Below, one piece after another: positions 17,857 through 25,505 of a stretch of 25,637 nt of DNA. Below the pieces are notes generated by a model. It saw nothing but the letters and a program-made list of their open reading frames with translations, did not search any database and was not told the DNA's origin. The translations under genes were made by a program, and so were the position numbers. The stretch spans positions 359,017 to 384,653 of the forward strand of contig BFEA01000850.1 of NCBI GenBank assembly GCA_003427395.1, written 5' to 3'. Positions within the stretch are counted from its first letter, which is position 1, and each line of letters starts with the position of its first letter. Origin of the DNA: Chara braunii (Eukaryota; Streptophyta; Charophyceae; Charales; Characeae).

Positions 17857-19632
17857 GGGAAATTCAGTGTAAAGGAAATGGTCGACATAATAAAAATGGA
17901 CCGGATTATGCTGAGGCTGTGGCACTACGTGGAGTTCGAGTATGAGGAAATGGATAAGCGGGAGTGGAATGTCAATTCCACGTTCTTCAGGTCCAGGCGG
18001 CAATTGTTGGAAGAGTTCAAGGACAAAGGTCTCGACGACAAGCTTTGGAACGAGAGCAGGAANTTTTTCACGGACACCGCGTACGTCAACAAGTGCCCTC
18101 AGTTTCTCGGGTGTCAACACGACAACAACATCAAGAAAACGGTGGCCCTCGTTAACGACCAGCATTTCCCGGCGGAGTGGAAACGTGTCGTCCTTTCGGT
18201 GATCACTGGAGATCGAGCCCAAAGCAAAAAAGGCCCTCGAGGCATTGATGAATGCATCAACATTTTGTGGACGAAGACAAGCGCCTTGATGACGCTGGCC
18301 CAGTTTACCGTCGACCCATTGCGTGCCATAGATCATAAGGAGGCGNTGGGAAAACTAGGGCATCAGCTNCGCTCCCACACTTGCGTGCTCGACTTGTGNG
18401 GAANTGTGGACCGGNCGCGCTNGGACTCTGGGNCATTCGCGTCTCTNAGTGAGTTCCTNGGCTTCGTTTGNCAGGACTACTGNACATTGGTGGTATTCGT
18501 TCCCTGCCTGTGGAACCTCTCCTTCATGACATCTTTGTCTGGGCTTGGGGCTACCCGATGCTACACGGGGAAGTGGGTGCGGAAGACGGCATCGAAGAAG
18601 ACGCATCTGTTCGGAAACAGCGTCTGGGAGGAGCNGGATGTAATGCACATCNTTTTCAAAGGNGAGGATCNGCGNCTACTGACTCACCCGGTGTACGAGG
18701 GAGCTGTTGCCGAAGACGATGNCGCCGCTCTCCNNNGGAAANANNNANTGACACCTACGGATGTGGAGGAGAAGTCTTTCAAGTCCTTNACTTTCGCGGA
18801 CTTTGGNAACCTCAGCCAGAGNGGGGCTGTGTACAAGGAAGGCGAGCGGAATCCTAATNAGTTATGCAATCANNTTCTTTTCTTCTNTGGTNTGGCGGAT
18901 GCTGTGCTGTTCTTCGGCAAGCCGCACGCGCAGGTGGTGTGGAGTCTGCTTCAACAGGGAAGGCACGTTCTGGTCGTGGATGGGGACATAACACAACTTG
19001 AATACACCGTGCAGTTTGTTACCCATGAAGTCTCGCCCGGGGCTTACGCATGCGATTTCCACCATGTCGTCGTCGATCCCGTTTATGACCCGAACAAGAA
19101 CATCTTCTTGAAGTTGACTCTGAAGAAAAGGCGTCAGGTCTACTCCTTTCTTTTCGGCCAACAACCAAGGTTGAGATTTGACCAGCAGTACGTGGTGCGA
19201 AAGGAAGTCGCCATTGCAGTCCTCCACGGCTACCAAGAAGCGAGTCGCGCCGGCGCGGTGAGCTTCATTAAGAGGCTGGAACATGTATTTCTTAACGAGG
19301 ATGTGGTCGATCCAGCCGACTTCACTTTGGATAACTACAGGCTGGCATTTGGTGAGGACGATGACTTCAATATCGAGACTGAGCAGGAGGAGAGCGTTGA
19401 GGACGACCTCTTCGATTTGGACGACCAATTGGCCATCTTCAACGCCCAAGTTTCTGAGTTGCCCTCAGTATGCAAACCCGGGACACCTCTCGCTACACCC
19501 ACCTCAGGCAGTCCCACACCCGTGTCCTCCTCAGCGCCTGTCAAGAGGGGTGGGTTGTTTCGTCTAAGGAGTTCGTCTCACACCGTTGCCCGAACGTCTT
19601 CAACCCGACCAACCATTTCCTTCGGACCATGA
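17857..19632 (+). CDS. cassette gene 1, DNA methyltransferase-like domain
   Basis: The frame is open through the upstream TAG; the first ATG is at 17,878, giving 584 residues. The order of elements fits beta-class N6-adenine/N4-cytosine methyltransferases: a strand HTCVLDL at 167-173 where DPPY would sit, TLVVFVPC at 203-210, a helix, then GLGATRCYTGKWVRK (typical GF...iVWxK), GERNPN at 322-327 (like EKP), VLFFGKPHAQ at 343-352 (like the FxGxGT motif I), RHVLVVDGD at 362-370 (like R.fiGiE.d). The catalytic DPPY position reads D-L-x-G, and FFGKPHA departs from FxGxG, so activity is doubtful. About 30 codons hold N bases. The C-terminus from about 490 is acidic, then Ser/Pro/Thr-rich. Known ParB-methylase fusions in phages support the pairing; assignment is by pattern only. 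Confidence 0.55.
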   Translation, partial: GKFSVKEMVDIIKMDRIMLRLWHYVEFEYEEMDKREWNVNSTFFRSRRQLLEEFKDKGLDDKLWNESRXFFTDTAYVNKCPQFLGCQHDNNIKKTVALVNDQHFPAEWKRVVLSVITGDRAQSKKGPRGIDECINILWTKTSALMTLAQFTVDPLRAIDHKEAXGKLGHQXRSHTCVLDLXGXVDRXRXDSGXFASXSEFXGFVXQDYXTLVVFVPCLWNLSFMTSLSGLGATRCYTGKWVRKTASKKTHLFGNSVWEEXDVMHIXFKXEDXXLLTHPVYEGAVAEDDXAALXXKXXXTPTDVEEKSFKSXTFADFXNLSQXGAVYKEGERNPNXLCNXXLFFXGXADAVLFFGKPHAQVVWSLLQQGRHVLVVDGDITQLEYTVQFVTHEVSPGAYACDFHHVVVDPVYDPNKNIFLKLTLKKRRQVYSFLFGQQPRLRFDQQYVVRKEVAIAVLHGYQEASRAGAVSFIKRLEHVFLNEDVVDPADFTLDNYRLAFGEDDDFNIETEQEESVEDDLFDLDDQLAIFNAQVSELPSVCKPGTPLATPTSGSPTPVSSSAPVKRGGLFRLRSSSHTVARTSSTRPTISFGP

Positions 19633-19666
19633 TCCACATCTCTTGGCTCCTACAAGGCCCTACCAC

Positions 19667-20662
19667 ATGGGCGACAAACACACCTTCTCCACAGCCAAAG
19701 ATTGGGGCCATGATATCGTGTGGCACCCTGACCATTTCCAGCCAATCCTTCACGATGGCGAATGGGCAGTGGTTGTGAGGGATCTAAGTGGAGGGTGGGT
19801 ATATGACGATCATTGGGACCTCAAGACATTCAAATCTCAAGCCTACGATGTGGTATTGGAGAGATTAAGTGAGGTCAATGGACGACGTAAGGACGACCCT
19901 GCTCTGCGCGCATACGGGGACACGCTGATCGATTTCTTCCAGTCAAATAAATGGTTGGAAGTATCCTCCGCGTTCTACAACCTTCCGTCAAGCCCGTCAA
20001 TTAATCAAGTAAGTTGGGAGTTGCCTGCGACCACCCCACCGGCTGGAGTTGTGAAGCGCAAGTCTCGCGGAAAGGACGACGAAGGGGACGGTCAGGGCGG
20101 CGGCCAACGCGGAACCGGAGGGGGGAGTGAACAGCGCTCGACGAAACAGCGGTCTCCGGGGCACGAGGGCGGCGAAAAGGGGAAAAAGGGCAGCCGAGAT
20201 AAGAAAAAGCCTCGCAACGGAGAGAAGACAAAGCATCACAGAGGAGACGGGCAGGGGTCTGATGTCGACCGCGACGACGATGGTGGGGTTCTGGCGGTAA
20301 TAGGCAGCACCTCAATGGAGACGGGGAACGACTTCAGGCCTGGGTGGATTACGCGGCCTAGCGAGCATGACCCTGTGATTAGCTACACCAGCGAAACACA
20401 GTTTATCGATGCGGTTGGCGGGGCATTTGTTGCAAAGGATGGAACTTGCTTCGCTCAGCTCCAAAAACGATTGGCGGATTATCTCGGATCAATCCGAACC
20501 ACAGAGACGACGTCGTTGTCCAGAACTCAGTGCCTTGCGGGAAGCAGGACGACAACATACCACGGGTCCGACAGCGACAAGCTGGAACCATGTTCCGTTT
20601 CGCCTCAAAAGGAAGTTCGGATTAATCCGAACCCGGAAGCCAGTACCGTCGAGAGAGCATAG
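19667..20662 (+). CDS. cassette gene 2, N-terminal part: unrecognised domain and basic linker
   Basis: The ATG at 19,667 lies 34 bases after the end of gene 1 and in another frame. About 331 residues follow. The first 110 look globular (MGDKHTFSTAKDWGHD, WAVVVRDLSGGWVYDDHWD, YDVVLERLSEVNGRRKDD, YGDTLIDFFQSNKWLE). Residues 130-220 are Gly/Lys/Arg/Glu-rich and disordered, then a second globular piece (AKDGTCFAQLQKRLADYLG). The last part contains two palindromic sites (20,484 and 20,616) within coding sequence. A TAG at 20,660-20,662 stops the frame, which continues open on the other side. No family is recognised. The tight spacing to gene 1 suggests one transcript or a former single polyprotein. 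Confidence 0.5.
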   Translation: MGDKHTFSTAKDWGHDIVWHPDHFQPILHDGEWAVVVRDLSGGWVYDDHWDLKTFKSQAYDVVLERLSEVNGRRKDDPALRAYGDTLIDFFQSNKWLEVSSAFYNLPSSPSINQVSWELPATTPPAGVVKRKSRGKDDEGDGQGGGQRGTGGGSEQRSTKQRSPGHEGGEKGKKGSRDKKKPRNGEKTKHHRGDGQGSDVDRDDDGGVLAVIGSTSMETGNDFRPGWITRPSEHDPVISYTSETQFIDAVGGAFVAKDGTCFAQLQKRLADYLGSIRTTETTSLSRTQCLAGSRTTTYHGSDSDKLEPCSVSPQKEVRINPNPEASTVERA

Positions 20663-20988
20663 CAGTCTACGGAACTCGAACGGGTGGTCCGGGTTTCCGA
20701 AAACCCTGGCAGTGAAATTCGGATTCATCCGAACCATGAGGACGTGTCTGCCATGACAGACGATCAGTGTAAGGACGCCGTAATGCTGTGCATGGAAGTC
20801 CACAAGGAGCTGCAGGCAGACTGTCCGACTGAGGGTAAGTTAGAGACCAGTTTCAATGTCGAGTCCCGCACACTCGGAGACGAATGCCTGGTGACGGTAT
20901 GCGCTTCGTTAGCAGTCTTAAGCGACTCTCCGGTGAAAGCAGACACGTCGGCGCCATTGGAAACTGCGGGGGCTCGGATGAATCCGAA
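20484..20988. promoter_or_regulatory. four palindromic sites inside the second gene
   Basis: Sites with perfect cores begin at 20,484 (TCGGATCAATCCGAA), 20,616 (TTCGGATTAATCCGAA), 20,718 (TTCGGATTCATCCGAA) and 20,974 (TCGGATGAATCCGAA). Three are followed by CC, as in the upstream array. Their position in low-complexity coding sequence suggests that the site, not the peptide, is what is kept. Confidence 0.65.
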
Positions 20989-21409
20989 CCACGGCCCTGT
21001 GAGCATGTCCCTCCATGATGCAACTTTGGAGACGACCATGATTCAGATGTATTCGAGACACACGGACGCAGGACTTGAACTGGCAAGCGTTGAGGGTTGT
21101 GGACATGTGACGACTTTAGACAAGGCGAACAGGTCCTCGCCGACACATTCCGCCGCCGACCGGATTGATTCAACACTCAGCGACGTGAGCATGCCCCGCG
21201 ATACTTCAGGACATGAGATGCGGGTCGTCGGGTTGGAGCAACGAGTTGAGCCGGGATACGACGACCCCTTGTACTCCGGCCTTCATGACGAGGCGATGGG
21301 AGAGGACGTTCTGAAGAAGGCCTCTGACGCTGTTGGAGATAGTTTTTTCTATTTGAGTGACGACGATAAAGACACAGCGCACGAGGACAAGAAGTTAAGG
21401 GGGGGAGAG
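20663..21409 (+). pseudogene. cassette gene 2, acidic middle part after an in-frame TAG
   Basis: It uses the same frame as the previous segment and has no ATG near its start (QSTELERVVRVSENPG). The frame is open to a TGA at 21,461-21,463. It is low-complexity, acidic and Ser/Thr/Asp-rich, without a recognised domain. Two palindromic sites (20,718 and 20,974) are translated as RIHPNH and RMNPNH. A possible splice donor GAG|GTTTGT lies at 21,410. An acceptor CACAG ends at 21,457, but that intron would be only 48 bases. Confidence 0.4.
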
Positions 21410-21457
21410 GTTTGTTGGACATCCATGGGACCTAGAGCCCAACACAATACGACACAG

Positions 21458-21733
21458 TGGTGATGGAGAAAACACAACCTGTCGATGTTGTGGACGTCGA
21501 CGCTCTTTCTCCGGAGACGGACAGAATAAAATTGATCGTCGCGGACGTGGAGGATTTTCCTCGTCGGGATGGAGATGAATTTGCACCGTGTCCGGTCATC
21601 AACACCGACATGTCAAACCTGTCAAGTTTCCCTGGGGGTTTGGAGCACGTCGTCGCCGCGTCGACACGCACAGGGGCGTCAATCATGCTGGGACTGCCAT
21701 TGGTGGGCTCAGGTGACATGAAAGCTAAGCCTG
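21458..21733 (+). CDS. cassette gene 2, exon with a strong downstream splice donor
   Basis: The frame containing MEKTQPVDVVDVDALSPETD (ATG at 21,463) runs to CCTG|GTAAGC, with GT at 21,734. The ATG overlaps the TGA of the previous frame, so this is either a spliced exon or a shifted continuation. Content is acidic and hydrophobic in alternation, with no recognised domain. The donor matches the consensus well, and an acceptor TTCTTGTACAG ends at 21,939, giving a 206-base intron of T-rich character. Confidence 0.45.
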
Positions 21734-21939
21734 GTAAGCACTGACTTTCTCTGCTTGCTTCCCGCTCGTCAGCCCGTTCGTGAAGTGTTGTTTGCTTCGT
21801 GGCTTTCGGGGAGTTGTATAGGCAGCCACCAACTAGACTGTGATGATTGGGTTCGTACAGTGTTGTTTGCTTGGTTGCTCTTGCGAAGTTGTGTTGTTGA
21901 TCTCCGGCTGAACTCTCTCGGTGGCTATTTCTTGTACAG

Positions 21940-22045
21940 GTCGACGAACTCGTGGACAAACACACATGTCGCAGGAGCCGCCTGCCCTTGCCAGGTTGTC
22001 AGTCCTGGTTGTGGAAGGCACTGGTCATCGCGATGTCACTGATTC
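21940..22045 (+). CDS. cassette gene 2, small exon after a CAG acceptor
   Basis: Joined in phase after the donor at 21,734, this reads RRTRGQTHMSQEPPALAR and then LSVLVVEGTGHRDVTD, running into a nine-T run at 22,047-22,055. In this frame it stops at 22,089, but the neighbouring frame is open from 22,043 and continues well, so a one-base change in the T run or an unseen splice is likely. No recognised domain. Confidence 0.35.
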
Positions 22046-22244
22046 GTTTTTTTTTGGAACACTAAGCCTCGGGGCCCTCCCGAAAGGGTAGTAGTTGTGC
22101 CCATAGTGGGCCCTCGCGCAAGACTCGTTGCAGAGGCAGCGGGTGTTGCCGAAAAAGACTGCAAGGAATTCCTTCTCGAAGCTTGCAAGGATATAAAGAA
22201 GGACAATGCTAGTTTAGAATCAACTGTGTGTAGAAGGTCCAAAA
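22046..22244 (+). CDS. cassette gene 2, exon ahead of the protease domain
   Basis: This frame reads PRGPPERVVVVPIVGPRARL, then a helix AAGVAEKDCKEFLLEAC and KDIKKDNASLE, and ends at AAAA|GTAAGG with GT at 22,245. The donor is near consensus. Splicing to the acceptor TTGAACAG ending at 22,378 removes 134 bases and leads in frame into the Ulp1-like domain, which supports both sites. Without splicing the frame would end at 22,312. Confidence 0.5.
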
Positions 22245-22378
22245 GTAAGGGTGACGTTATGCGTGAACTTTTCGGGCCACAAAGTAGCAGTTCGTCGGAC
22301 CATGGCCGATAGGACGGCATTTTCTCATAGTACCCTGTCCTTTGTGCTTGTTGTGTGCTGCGGGTGTTTGTTGAACAG

Positions 22379-23078
22379 GATTTCCTCGAGATGGAAGAGC
22401 AGTCCTTGAAGACGTTATCTGCTCCCGGTTGCCACTCACTATCATCGTCGCGCGTTTGCCGTCGCACAATTTACAGGTATCTGTCAAGGACATCGTCGCA
22501 CTCGTGGATGGATCCGGGGAGCTCAACGATGAGGTTGTCAATTTCTACATGGCGATACTACCGGACGACTATGGCCGGACTGCCGCTACCATGAAGACGT
22601 ACACCTTTAACTCTTTCTTCGCCTCTACACTCCTTCTACGAGGTCCGGCAGTTGTTAGCAGATGGGCTAAAGATGTCGACGTCCTGTCTCATGACCTCGT
22701 CTTGGCACCAGTGCATAAGGACGGCGAACACTGGAGCCTTTTGGCCATTGACTTTTCTAGACGTGTTTTGGAAATCTATGATTCTTTCTCGTGTTCGTCA
22801 TCCAAAGATGACTTTTATTCCGCACTTTTACATAAAACTATTAATTTTTTTAACAGGGTGGCAGGTGTCGCCGGTGATGGTCGCACTTTCGACCACTTCG
22901 CGCGCGAGGTCCGTATGAAAGGTGTCCCTCGGCAGCACGAAGGGGTTAGTTGTGGGGTGTTCATGTTGATGTTCGCTTCCTGTTTGGCGAGAGGTTTACG
23001 TCCACCTTTTGGTTTCTCCCATAGACATATCTCCTCTATCAGAGTTAGACTAGCTTTGGCGATTTGCAATATTGGTAG
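22379..23078 (+). CDS. cassette gene 2, Ulp1-type (C48) cysteine protease domain
   Basis: After the acceptor at 22,378 the frame reads FPRDGRAVLEDVICSRLPLT and enters a clear Ulp1/SENP-like peptidase. Landmarks are LNDEVVNFYM (the usual LND.vInFYm), LAPVHKDGEHWSLLAID, IYDSF and PRQHEGVSCGVFML. The His in GEHW (codon 22,729), the Asp in YDSF 17 residues later, and Gln and Cys six residues apart in QHEGVSC match the spacing of yeast Ulp1. DCG is replaced by SCG, as in some divergent members. Such enzymes cut SUMO or related tails; copies are common in plant transposons (some MULEs, Helitrons) and in Polintons, where they may mature proteins. The exon ends at TAG|GTAAGC (GT at 23,079); unspliced it would stop at 23,082. 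Confidence 0.85.
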
Positions 23079-23204
23079 GTAAGCGTCTATCTATTTGTTG
23101 ATCATGTAGTGTCGAAGGGTTGACGTAGAAGAACATTTCGTTCTTCTCTGAATGAAATTTATTCTTTTTCATTTTTTCCGTGAGAGACAGGTAGGTGTTC
23201 TCAG

Positions 23205-23355
23205 GTTGGTTCAGAGAAGAACTGGCTGTCATTGCCCGGATATCTCCGGGTGGAATTGTCACGTCCCCGACGTGTTTGTGGTCGACAATATTGTTTTTTC
23301 TCACTGGCTTTCAATTATAACGAACGTCCCCATTGTGGGGGCGCCTGTTTCGTGA
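23205..23355 (+). CDS. cassette gene 2, probable last exon
   Basis: An acceptor at GTTCTCAG (ending 23,204) joins the donor at 23,079 in phase and adds about 50 residues, including LVQRRTGCHCPDISG and VFVVDNIVFSHW, before TGA at 23,353-23,355. The earlier acceptor GAGACAG (23,190) would give an immediate stop. The tail has Cys and His (CHC), which could bind metal, but this is not established. An AATAAA at 23,909 is a possible, distant polyadenylation signal. Confidence 0.35.
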
Positions 23356-23693
23356 TTGACTTTCTCGCTTTCGTCATTTTGTGTCTTGTGTGGTGTGATG
23401 TTCTGCCCGCATACTCGGATGCATCCGGACTCCAACGAACTCTATATTTTTCAGCCTCTCTCCCGAACCTCCCCCGTCGTCTACACTCACCTATGCATTT
23501 TCACTTTGAATGGTGTGAGGCATCACAGAGAACAAAATACAACACACGGGCCTCTTTCTACATTTGATGGCCCGTTTGGCCCTCCGCACTGGGTGCTTTT
23601 TTATTCCAACATTGAATGTTGTCAATTCTTTGGCCCATCAACGTTCCCCGTCTGCACGAACATTCATACATTCGGTTAATATGCATTAGCCAA
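23356..23693. promoter_or_regulatory. downstream noncoding DNA with one palindromic site
   Basis: A TCGGATGCATCCGGA site lies at 23,415-23,429. The remaining frames (up to 111 codons) have no recognised motif and lack support, so this is probably 3' untranslated or flanking sequence of the cassette. Confidence 0.45.
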
Positions 23694-23925
23694 TACAATG
23701 AAAAATTTGAATGTGTCGAGGGAGGGAAAACCCGAAAGGCGACGCCGATGGCTGCTCGAATGTGACGAAATTTAAATTAAGGTAGCGCGGCTGGAAAAAA
23801 CAATTGCATGATTGGGCAAAATTGGATGTGGCGACGGAAGTATAAACCACAAGGCGAAGCCGATTGGTACTGCAAAGTGACACAAATTGAATTGAGTTGG
23901 CACTCATGAATAAAAGAACATTGGG
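23694..23925 (+). repeat. 115-bp diverged tandem repeat
   Basis: GGCGACGCCGATGG at 23,738 is matched by GGCGAAGCCGATTGG at 23,853, with shared flanks (AAAATTTGAATGTG / AAAATTGGATGTGG, GTGACGAAATT / GTGACACAAATT, and TTGGGCAAAATTGG / TTGGTCAAGG). Confidence 0.6.
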
Positions 23926-24037
23926 AGATTGGTCAAGGCCTCAATTTTCGAAAAATGATTTCAAGAATCAACTGTACATTGATCCGCGCTCTGAAACCGG
24001 CACAGGAATAAGAGACTAAATTAACTCTGTTCACAAC

Positions 24038-24544
24038 GATATTTCGGATGCATTCGAAACGAGGAATATGGTGGATGATGGTACGATGCTTCTCTCTCTC
24101 TCTCTCTCTCTCTCACCCACACCTGTGTCTAGTTCGCTCATTTGCTGTTTGTTGCGGACTCTCTCTCTCCTGTCATCTCAGATGCATCCGAACGTGGCTT
24201 ACTCTCAGCTAACGAAAACCTTGCAGCTCTTGTCAAGCTAGACTTGTGGTTTTCGCGTGTTCCTCGAACATGCGTCTCCTATGCGACATGTCGACATGGA
24301 AAAAAATTCAGTGCAATCATCCACACGCTCTCTCTGTCTCTCTCTCTGTCTCTATTTCTGTCCCTGTCTCTGTCTCTGTCTCTGTATCCATTTCCCGCTC
24401 TATCTCTCTGACGCGCTCTCTTTGTCGCGCTCTCTTTGTCTCGCTCATCTGTGTCTAGATCGTAGCGAAGCGAAGCGACTCTATTGACCAGACACTTCAA
24501 ATGGATCCAAAACACGAAAATGTGGTGGATGATGGTACAGTGTT

Positions 24545-24593
<49 letters not shown>

Positions 24594-24655
24594 CCCTCTC
24601 TCTCTCTCTCTCTCTTTCTTTCTACTTCCCTCTATCTCTCTCTCTCTCTTTTTTT

Positions 24656-24703
<48 letters not shown>

Positions 24704-25145
24704 CGGAAAAAATACTTCTTGAAATGTGTCCCAAAAAACACAGGGGAAGTTTCGAACTAAAGGGTCTCTACTAGTTCAACACTTCGGATACGTCCGTGAC
24801 AGGAAATGTTGTGGATGATTATACGGTGCTTATCTTTTCGATCTCTTAGCCATCTGGCGTGCTAATTTGCCATTTCTTGCAGACTTCCTCTCTCTGTCTA
24901 TCTCGTGTGATCTCGGATACATCCGAACTTCGCTTATCTTGAAAATTCACATTACCTTGCTGCTCTCCTCCAACTATCATCTTAAATGCTTTTAAAAGCG
25001 AGGCTGATGGTCTACGCGTGTGATCGACCCTGCGCCTCTTTTGAGGCGTCTCGAGATGGAAAGAAATTCAGTACAGTCTCTCGGAGACTCTCTGTCTCTC
25101 GCTCTTTCTGTCTCTCTAAGACTCTCTCTTTCTATCTCTCTCGCT
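24038..25145 (+). repeat. tandem repeat tail with palindromic sites and CT microsatellites
   Basis: The word GTGGATGATGGTAC starts at 24,071 and 24,524 and, diverged, at 24,811, each time after a TTCGGAT-type or decayed site and before a CT-rich tract. The unit from 24,043 returns at 24,783, including CGAACNTNGCTTA, ATGGAAARAAATTCAGT and CT tracts. One site with a perfect core is at 24,913 (TCGGATACATCCGAA); decayed ones are at 24,043 and 24,178. CT tracts lie at 24,091-24,114, 24,330-24,420, 24,546-24,700 and 25,081-25,140. Confidence 0.65.
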
Positions 25146-25333
25146 CTTCAAATGTACACAATCATCTGTGCAGAACTCCAATTCATTCTGGTCCTCACAC
25201 TCCTAAATACAAGTCATGCTACTCCTCTAAGTCTGTGAAGAGCTACAACTCGTTGCACTCCTCACAAACTCGAGTTGATGTCATTATACTGTTCTGATTC
25301 AGATGAGTCTGATGCTCAACTCTAAGTGAAACT

Positions 25334-25505
25334 ATAACACAGTGTATACTTCGTTGTGGTGTTCCACATCTGGACGCATCAGAACCAGGAGAGGAGCGCA
25401 GCAGATATATGTACTGAGGCGTATAACACAGTGTATACTCTGCTGTGGTGTTCCACGTTTTGACACATCCGAACCACGAGAGGAGCGCAGCAGATATATA
25501 TACTG
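25334..25505 (+). repeat. 89-bp tandem repeat near the window end
   Basis: ATAACACAGTGTATACT at 25,334 and 25,423 starts two copies that share GTGGTGTTCCAC, GAGAGGAGCGCAGCAGATAT and TACTGA. Each carries a decayed palindromic half-site (GACGCATCAGAACCA, CACATCCGAACCA). A further palindrome with perfect core, TTCGGATGTATCCGGA, lies at 25,543-25,558. The array may continue beyond the window. Confidence 0.75.

Noticed and set aside
17455-18336. 293-codon minus-strand frame
   Set aside because: It is the antisense of the cassette gene, free of stops because of codon bias, and shows no motif.
15440-23355. Bacterial or phage contamination, because of ParB-like and methylase-like domains
   Set aside because: The next gene has GT-AG introns and a Ulp1 protease, there are no Shine-Dalgarno-spaced genes, and the flanks are microsatellite-rich eukaryotic DNA.
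15440-23355. Polinton/Maverick or giant-virus insertion
   Set aside because: Ulp1-like protease is shared, but no polymerase B, packaging ATPase, integrase or capsid protein was recognised.
24142-24774. Leu/Ser-rich frames near the window end
   Set aside because: They translate CT microsatellites.
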